Below, one piece after another: positions 5,649 through 9,864 of a stretch of DNA of 9,864 nucleotides. The stretch covers positions 1-9,864 of the forward strand of contig JAFAGG010000025.1 in assembly GCA_023422955.1 (NCBI GenBank), given 5' to 3'. The DNA comes from Pseudomonadota bacterium. Its GTDB lineage: Bacteria; Pseudomonadota; Gammaproteobacteria; Burkholderiales; Burkholderiaceae_D. A program made the position numbers and the translations under genes. How positions within the stretch are numbered: the first letter of the stretch is position 1; each line of letters begins with the position of its first letter. The notes under the pieces were generated by a model, which saw only the letters and a program-made list of their open reading frames with translations, made no database searches and was not told where the DNA came from.

Positions 5649-6085
5649 TGTCCAATTCCTCTCTGCGCGGCGGACGCACCCGCAAGTTCAAGTCGGAAAT
5701 CAACGTCGTGCCTTATATCGACGTGATGCTGGTGCTGCTCGTCATCTTCATGGTGGTGGCGCCGATGGCGACACCGGGCGTCATCAATCTGCCAACGGCT
5801 GAAAAATCCAACCTGACGCCTACCGAGTACATACAGATTTCCCTGCAACCGGGCGAACGCGCGACGATAGGCATACAGAGCCCCAAGCGCAGCGGCGGCA
5901 AAGCGGAAACCGCGGCCAATACCAATGACTTGCTGGGCAAGCTGGCGGCGCTGCATGAAAAAAATCCCGACATGCCGGTCCTGATCGCCGCGGACAAGGA
6001 TATCAAGTACGAAGAAGTCATACGCGCCATCTCGGAAGTAAAGAAAATCGGCATCCAGCGCGTAGGCCTGGCGACCAAAGGATAA
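5648..6085 (+). CDS. tolR: Tol-Pal proton-channel subunit TolR
   Basis: This 145-aa ExbD/TolR family protein has a short cytoplasmic N-terminus, one membrane helix (about 23-43) and a periplasmic domain that can bind peptidoglycan. The helix holds the proton-carrying Asp25 in VVPYIDVMLVLLVIFMVV, equivalent to E. coli TolR Asp23. The C-terminal part (about 60-145) contains the typical MPVLIAADKDIKYEEV segment (109-124) of the family. It begins at the ATG that overlaps the tolQ stop and ends 12 nt before tolA. It pairs with TolQ in the stator that drives TolA. Confidence 0.98.
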   Translation: MSNSSLRGGRTRKFKSEINVVPYIDVMLVLLVIFMVVAPMATPGVINLPTAEKSNLTPTEYIQISLQPGERATIGIQSPKRSGGKAETAANTNDLLGKLAALHEKNPDMPVLIAADKDIKYEEVIRAISEVKKIGIQRVGLATKG

Positions 6086-6097
6086 GGGCGGAATCAG

Positions 6098-7054
6098 GTG
6101 AGGGATCAGATTCCTTATACCGTACCCAAGCAAGCGGGAGGCTGGAAAGCCTTCGCGCTGGCATTGCTGGTCCATGTCGGCTTGATCGTCATGCTGGTGG
6201 TGGGTATGCATTGGCGCATCGAGGCGCCCGCAGTCGTTCAGGCGGAGATCTGGGATTTCCAAACGCGCGAAGCAGCGCCTAAGCCGCAGCCCGCGCCTGA
6301 ACCGGAGCCGGAACCCGAACCTGAACCACCCCCGCCGCCCAAACCGGTAGAGCCGCCCCCACCTCCGCCACCCGTGCAAACGCCGCCGGCGAAAGATCCG
6401 GACATCGTGCTGGCCGAGGAAAAGAAGCGCAAGGAAGAAGAGGAACGCAAGCGGCGCCTGGAAGAAGAACAGAAGCGCAAGCGCGAGGAAGAGAAGAAAC
6501 TCAAGCTGGAAGAAGAGCGCAAGCTCGCCGAAGAAAAAAAGCGGCGCGAGGAAGAGCAGCGCAAACTGGCTGAAGAGAAGAAGCGCAAGGAAGACGAACA
6601 ACGTAAACTCGCGGAAGAAAAGAAACGCAAGGAGGCAGAAGCGCGCAAACTTGCGGAAGCCAAGGCGCGCGAGGAAAAACTGGCGACCGAGCGGCGCAAG
6701 GCGGATCTTGATCGCATGATGGCGCAAGCCGGCACCGGCGGTACCGGCACCGCAGCGCAATCCCAGGGGGGACGCGCCGATGCGAACTATGTGGGTCGCC
6801 TCACCGCCATAATTAAAAGCAACACCACTTTTGCCGCACCACCCAACATAGTGGGCAATCCTGGAGTCGAGTATCGTGTTGATTTGCTGCCAGATGGTTC
6901 AGTGAAATCGATTCAGAAATTACAACCCAGTGGATTGAAAGATTTTGATGCTGCGGTCGAACGCGCGATAAAACGCTCAGAACCTTTCCCGCGGGATGAC
7001 ACGGGCAAGGTCCCGTCCAACTTTACTTTTATTCACAGGCCGAAAGACAACTAA
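6098..7054 (+). CDS. tolA: Trans-envelope energy transducer TolA
   Basis: This inner-membrane protein of 318 aa spans the periplasm and transmits TolQR energy to TolB and Pal. The layout is: a membrane helix at about 16-37 that includes the SHLS-like segment around HVGLI; a Pro-rich stretch at 60-98 with PEPEPE and polyproline runs; a long Lys/Glu-rich helical region at 105-208 with four 14-residue repeats; a Gly-rich hinge (212-226); and a TonB/TolA C-terminal domain (about 228-318) starting YVGRLTAIIK. The start is GTG 6098, with AAGGG nine nt upstream, and no ATG lies nearby. It is shorter than E. coli TolA (421 aa), mainly in the helical domain, as in other betaproteobacteria. GC falls to about 47% in 6781-6960, below neighbouring genes. 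Confidence 0.96.
   Translation: MRDQIPYTVPKQAGGWKAFALALLVHVGLIVMLVVGMHWRIEAPAVVQAEIWDFQTREAAPKPQPAPEPEPEPEPEPPPPPKPVEPPPPPPPVQTPPAKDPDIVLAEEKKRKEEEERKRRLEEEQKRKREEEKKLKLEEERKLAEEKKRREEEQRKLAEEKKRKEDEQRKLAEEKKRKEAEARKLAEAKAREEKLATERRKADLDRMMAQAGTGGTGTAAQSQGGRADANYVGRLTAIIKSNTTFAAPPNIVGNPGVEYRVDLLPDGSVKSIQKLQPSGLKDFDAAVERAIKRSEPFPRDDTGKVPSNFTFIHRPKDN
6518..6685 (+). repeat. Four imperfect 42-bp tandem repeats in tolA
   Basis: TolA residues 141-196 are built from 14-residue units starting at 141, 155, 169 and 183, each beginning RKLAE. The first three read RKLAEEKKRREEEQ, RKLAEEKKRKEDEQ and RKLAEEKKRKEAEA; the fourth is more divergent. In DNA these are 42-bp units that differ mostly at synonymous positions, so the repeat is old at the nucleotide level. 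Fourteen residues equal two heptads, which suits a long helix. The number of units could vary between strains and would set the reach of TolA across the periplasm. Confidence 0.85.
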
Positions 7055-7055
7055 T

Positions 7056-7059
7056 AGGG
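7056..7059 (+). promoter_or_regulatory. Ribosome binding site deciding the tolB start
   Basis: AGGG at 7056-7059 lies 7 nt before ATG 7067 but only 1 nt before ATG 7061. Normal spacing therefore favours 7067, which gives a protein starting MKRTSFIRFF, a typical signal-peptide N-terminus. Confidence 0.6.
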
Positions 7060-7066
7060 CATGGGC

Positions 7067-8344
7067 ATGAAACGAACTTCTTTTATTCGCTTTTTCACGA
7101 CGATGCTGCTGGCATGGGCGACAGTTACCGCCCATGCGCAATTACGCTTCGAAATCACCGGCGTGGGCGCCAACCAGATCCCGGTTGCGATTGGCACCTT
7201 CAGCGGTGAAGCGGTCGCGCCGGAATCTCTCACCGGCATCATTCGCGACAATCTCACCCGCAGCGGCTACTTCCGCCTGATCGACGCAGGCGCACAGCTT
7301 TCGCCCGCTTCGCCCGTGAACTACGAAGAATGGAAATCGCGCGGCGCCGACGCCCTCGTGGTAGGCAGCGTGCAGCGCCTGGCCGACGGCCGGCTGGATG
7401 TGCGTTACAGCCTGTACGACACCGTCAAGATGACGCAAATCTCCAGCCTCGCACTCGCCGCTCCGCCCCAGCACACCCGCCTGCTCGCGCACAAGGTGTC
7501 GGATAATATTTTCGAGAAGCTGACCGGCGTGCCCGGCGCATTTGCCACCCGCATCGCCTACGTGACCCGCGTCGGCAGCGAATACCGCCTGGAAGTGTCG
7601 GATGCCGATGGCGCCAACAATCATGTTGCGTTGCGCTCGAAAGAACCCATCATTTCGCCGTCCTGGTCACCGGATGGAACACGCCTGGCCTATGTATCTT
7701 TCGAAAATCAGAAGCCGGTCGTGTATGTGCAGAACCTGTCCACGCGCAATCGCATCGTGGTCGCCAACTACAAGGGCAGCAACTCGGCGCCCGCCTGGTC
7801 GCCGGATGGCTCCAAGCTGGCAGTAGCCTTGTCACGCGACGGCCTCACGCAAATCTATACCGTCAATGCCGATGGCAGCGACGGATTGCAGCGCGCTGTA
7901 CGGAGCATGGGCATAGACACCGAACCGCGTTTTGCGCCGGATGGAAAACACCTGTACTTCACCAGCGACCGCAGCGGTGGCCCGCAAATCTATCGCCTGA
8001 ACCTGGCCACCGGCGATTCGCAACGCGTCACTTTCGGCAGCAACTACAACGTCAGCCCGCGCATCTCACCGGACGGCCGCATGCTTGCCTTCATTTCGCG
8101 CCGCGAAGGACGTTTCCAGCTTTTCGTGCAGGATCTGACCACCGGCCAGGAATTGAAACTGTCGGATAGCGGCGCCGATGAGTCGCCGAGCTTTGCACCG
8201 AATGGACGTTACCTGATGTACGCCATCGATGGCGGTCGCCGTACTTCGATGGCCGTCGTTTCCGTGGATGGCCGCATCCATTACCGCCTGAGCACACTCG
8301 AAGGCGCAATCAAGGAGCCCACCTGGGGCCCCTTCATGAAATAA
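7067..8344 (+). CDS. tolB: Periplasmic Tol-Pal beta-propeller protein TolB
   Basis: TolB is a soluble periplasmic protein that binds Pal and TolA and controls release of Pal from peptidoglycan. The 425-aa precursor has a signal peptide: basic MKR, a hydrophobic stretch to about 20, and likely cleavage after AHA at 24, giving a mature N-terminus QLRFEITG. The N-terminal alpha/beta domain runs to about 165. It is followed by a six-bladed beta-propeller whose repeats are marked by the motifs PSWSPDG, PAWSPDG, PRFAPDG, PRISPDG and PSFAPNG. The mature N-terminus corresponds to the TolA-binding TolB box of E. coli. ATG 7067 is chosen from the ribosome binding site spacing; ATG 7061 would add two residues. 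It lies 12 nt after tolA and 29 nt before pal. Confidence 0.97.
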   Translation: MKRTSFIRFFTTMLLAWATVTAHAQLRFEITGVGANQIPVAIGTFSGEAVAPESLTGIIRDNLTRSGYFRLIDAGAQLSPASPVNYEEWKSRGADALVVGSVQRLADGRLDVRYSLYDTVKMTQISSLALAAPPQHTRLLAHKVSDNIFEKLTGVPGAFATRIAYVTRVGSEYRLEVSDADGANNHVALRSKEPIISPSWSPDGTRLAYVSFENQKPVVYVQNLSTRNRIVVANYKGSNSAPAWSPDGSKLAVALSRDGLTQIYTVNADGSDGLQRAVRSMGIDTEPRFAPDGKHLYFTSDRSGGPQIYRLNLATGDSQRVTFGSNYNVSPRISPDGRMLAFISRREGRFQLFVQDLTTGQELKLSDSGADESPSFAPNGRYLMYAIDGGRRTSMAVVSVDGRIHYRLSTLEGAIKEPTWGPFMK

Positions 8345-8350
8345 GCAGCC

Positions 8351-8367
8351 TTAATATTAATAAGGAG
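8351..8367 (+). promoter_or_regulatory. AT-rich palindrome and strong ribosome binding site before pal
   Basis: TTAATATTAA (8351-8360) is a perfect 10-bp palindrome directly followed by AAGGAG (8362-8367), six nt before the pal ATG. Unstructured A/U-rich sequence before a strong Shine-Dalgarno site favours high translation. This fits Pal being needed in far more copies than the inner-membrane Tol proteins. No -35 box was found that would make it a promoter. Confidence 0.6.
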
Positions 8368-8373
8368 AACACC

Positions 8374-8922
8374 ATGCGCAAATCAAGTCGCCTGGCCATG
8401 ATGATGGCAACTGTTGTGCTGTTTACCGCCTGCTCTTCCGTTCCACTGGATGAAAGAAAGTCAGCGCCTATCGAAGATCGTACCGGGCAGCGTGCCGGCA
8501 ACGCCGGCGCCACCTCCTCCGCTATCGATCCGCGTGCCGTGACGACAGTCGACACCACGACTTCGCAAGGCACGATGGCAGAACAGCAGGGCTTGCTGGC
8601 AAAGCGCGTCATTCATTTCGACCTAGACAGCTATGTCGTCAAGGAAGAGTATCAGCCGGTGGTGGAGGCGCATGCCAACAACCTGCGCACCAATCGCAGC
8701 CGCCGCGTGATACTGCAAGGCCATACCGATGATCGCGGCAGCCGTGAATACAATCTCGCGCTGGGACAAAAGCGCGCCGAAGCGGTACGCAAATCCCTGT
8801 CGATGCTGGGCGTGGCAGACGATCAGATGGAAGCCATTTCCTTTGGCGAAGAAAAGCCAAGCGCACTGGGCAGCGATGATGCTGCATGGGCTGAAAATCG
8901 TCGCACCGAAATCATTTATTGA
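8374..8922 (+). CDS. pal: Peptidoglycan-associated lipoprotein Pal
   Basis: This outer-membrane lipoprotein has 182 aa. Its OmpA-like domain binds peptidoglycan and tethers the outer membrane to the wall, and it cycles with TolB. A lipoprotein signal ends in LFTAC with the lipidated Cys20. Phe at position -3 is less usual than Leu but tolerated. Ser21 and Ser22 follow, so outer-membrane sorting is expected (no Asp at +2). A flexible linker covers about 22-75. The OmpA-like domain (about 76-182) shows VIHFDLDSY (79-87), LQGHTDDRGSREYNLALGQK (114-133) with Asp119 and Arg134 as the expected meso-diaminopimelate contacts, and the C-terminal ENRRTEIIY. It has the strongest ribosome binding site of the operon. 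Its TGA overlaps the cpoB ATG by one base. Confidence 0.98.
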   Translation: MRKSSRLAMMMATVVLFTACSSVPLDERKSAPIEDRTGQRAGNAGATSSAIDPRAVTTVDTTTSQGTMAEQQGLLAKRVIHFDLDSYVVKEEYQPVVEAHANNLRTNRSRRVILQGHTDDRGSREYNLALGQKRAEAVRKSLSMLGVADDQMEAISFGEEKPSALGSDDAAWAENRRTEIIY

Positions 8923-9722
8923 TGACCATGAAAACATTGCTCTCTTCCGTGACAAGCGCTGCCGTTCTGGCGCTGGCGCTGGGCAGCACGCCGGCCTATG
9001 CCAGCATGTTCCCCGACAATGAAGCCCGCAAGGCCATCCTCGAATTGCGCACGCAAGTCGAAGACATGAACAAGCGTCTCACTGCGCTTGCCAGCGACAA
9101 GACCGACAAAGGTACCGCGCTGAACCTGTCGAACGAGAATGAACAACTGCGCCAGGAAGTAGCGAAACTGCGCGGTCAGATTGAAGTGCTGACCAACGAT
9201 CTGGCTACCGAGCAGCGCCGCAACAAGGACTTCTATACCGATCTGGACAACCGCCTGCGCAAGATGGAACCGCAGCGCATGAACGTGGATGGCAAGGAGT
9301 TCGAGATTTCGTCGGACGAGCAGAAGAGTTACGATGCCGCGCTCGCGCTGTTCAAGGCAGCCGACTACAAGGGAGCAGGCAGCGCCTTCACCCAGTTCCT
9401 GCAACGCCATCCCTCATCGGGATATGCCGCTTCGGCGCATTACTGGCAGGGCAATGCGTATTACGTACTGGGCGATTTTCGCGGTGCGCTCAAAGCGCAT
9501 GAGACCGTGATCAAGGATTATCCGGACAACCCCAAGGTGCCGGAAGCCATGCTGAGCATCGCCAGCTCTTATACCGAGCTGAAAGATAATGCAGCCGCGC
9601 GCAAAACACTGGAGACGCTGGTGGCACGCCATCCCAATACCGAAGCCGCAGATACCGCCAAACGCAGACTGGCATCCATGCCTGCAGCGCAAGCTGCTGC
9701 CAAGGCACCGGCCAAACGTTGA
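8922..9722 (+). CDS. cpoB: Cell division coordinator CpoB (YbgF)
   Basis: CpoB is a periplasmic protein which in E. coli coordinates PBP1B peptidoglycan synthesis with Tol-driven outer-membrane constriction and binds TolA. The 266-aa precursor has a signal peptide with probable cleavage after AYA at 25-27. A coiled-coil segment (about 33-115), as in the trimerisation region of YbgF, is followed by three tetratricopeptide repeats at about 133-166, 170-203 and 207-240. Recognisable pieces are ALFKAADYKGAGSAFTQFL (142-160) and YWQGNAYYVLGDFRGAL (174-190). An Ala/Lys-rich tail ends the protein. The start at ATG 8922 overlaps the pal stop (TGATG), pointing to coupling. ATG 8928 (MKTLLSS) is an equally credible start, and neither has a clear ribosome binding site. 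Confidence 0.96.
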   Translation: MTMKTLLSSVTSAAVLALALGSTPAYASMFPDNEARKAILELRTQVEDMNKRLTALASDKTDKGTALNLSNENEQLRQEVAKLRGQIEVLTNDLATEQRRNKDFYTDLDNRLRKMEPQRMNVDGKEFEISSDEQKSYDAALALFKAADYKGAGSAFTQFLQRHPSSGYAASAHYWQGNAYYVLGDFRGALKAHETVIKDYPDNPKVPEAMLSIASSYTELKDNAAARKTLETLVARHPNTEAADTAKRRLASMPAAQAAAKAPAKR

Positions 9723-9740
9723 TCCGACCCTCCATCAATA

Positions 9741-9763
9741 TTGCGAGCTCTAAAATCTTGCAA
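9741..9763 (+). terminator. Weak hairpin downstream of cpoB
   Basis: TTGCGAG (9741-9747) can pair with CTTGCAA (9757-9763) over seven positions, including one G-U, with a 9-nt loop. The following bases are A-rich rather than T-rich, so this is not a typical intrinsic terminator. It is nevertheless the only stem seen between cpoB and the tRNA promoter, where the tol transcript might end. Confidence 0.2.
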
Positions 9764-9781
9764 ATAAAATGAAAGAGATGT

Positions 9782-9811
9782 TTGACAGGATGGGTAAGTA
9801 CTCTCTATAAT
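9782..9811 (+). promoter_or_regulatory. Consensus sigma70 promoter of tRNA-Lys
   Basis: TTGACA (9782-9787) and TATAAT (9806-9811) are perfect consensus hexamers 18 bp apart. A-rich sequence at about 9762-9777 lies where an UP element would sit. The predicted start is near 9818, about 5 nt before the mature tRNA. The discriminator between -10 and +1 reads TGCGGT. This is the strongest promoter in the window and typical of stable-RNA genes. Confidence 0.88.
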
Positions 9812-9822
9812 TGCGGTCTTTC

Positions 9823-9864
9823 GGGTCGTTAGCTCAGCCGGTAGAGCAGCGGACTTTTAATCCG
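9823..9864 (+). tRNA. tRNA-Lys (anticodon UUU), 5' part only
   Basis: The sequence opens with the acceptor strand GGGTCGT, followed by the D-arm AGCTCAGCCGGTAGAGCAG and the anticodon arm with loop CTTTTAA. That puts TTT at positions 34-36 (9856-9858). This is the classic tRNA-Lys(UUU) sequence of proteobacteria, which decodes AAA and AAG. The window ends in the anticodon stem, so the variable loop, T-arm and 3' end are missing. What is visible looks intact. Confidence 0.95.

Noticed and set aside
5561..6760. 399-codon minus-strand frame opposite tolQ, tolR and tolA
   Set aside because: Its Phe/Leu-rich stretches are the reverse reading of Lys/Glu codons in tolA. The plus-strand Tol genes explain the whole interval.

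Overview
The window looks like a core chromosomal segment of a betaproteobacterium. The best guess is order Burkholderiales, perhaps an Oxalobacteraceae member such as Herminiimonas or Janthinobacterium. This rests on moderate GC (about 60%), the style of the GlyA, YdfG and Tol-Pal proteins, and the fused PabB-PabC. The family-level guess comes from recalled protein resemblance, not from a search.

Left part (1-3562): glyA (serine hydroxymethyltransferase) lies on the minus strand. It is divergent from a plus-strand gene encoding a fused aminodeoxychorismate synthase component I and aminodeoxychorismate lyase (PabB-PabC). Both products act in folate/one-carbon metabolism: PabBC makes the p-aminobenzoate part of folate, and GlyA loads a one-carbon unit from serine onto tetrahydrofolate. 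The 391-bp region between them holds a good sigma70-type promoter for glyA, a dyad over its -35 element, and an untranslated leader of about 210 nt. That leader contains several potential hairpins and a possible 39-codon serine-rich upstream ORF. This is the most interesting non-coding stretch of the window.

Middle and right (3571-9722): a plus-strand gene series runs ydfG-type SDR dehydrogenase, ybgC acyl-CoA thioesterase, tolQ, tolR, tolA, tolB, pal and cpoB (ybgF). Apart from the 101-bp ybgC-tolQ gap, spacings range from a 1-bp overlap to about 30 bp, so this is probably one transcription unit or two overlapping ones. The Tol-Pal proteins form the trans-envelope machine. TolQ-TolR use the proton gradient to energise TolA, which reaches across the periplasm to TolB and the peptidoglycan-bound lipoprotein Pal. 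This drives outer-membrane constriction at division. CpoB couples the machine to peptidoglycan synthesis. The 101-bp ybgC-tolQ gap holds two adjacent hairpins.

Right edge (9782-9864): a consensus promoter (TTGACA, 18 bp, TATAAT) drives a tRNA-Lys(UUU) gene that is cut by the window end.

No mobile element, CRISPR array, defence system or clearly novel multi-gene system is visible. The best leads for something undescribed are the glyA leader with its upstream ORF, the dyad at the glyA promoter, the hairpin pair before tolQ, and a local drop in GC in the TolA C-terminal domain.
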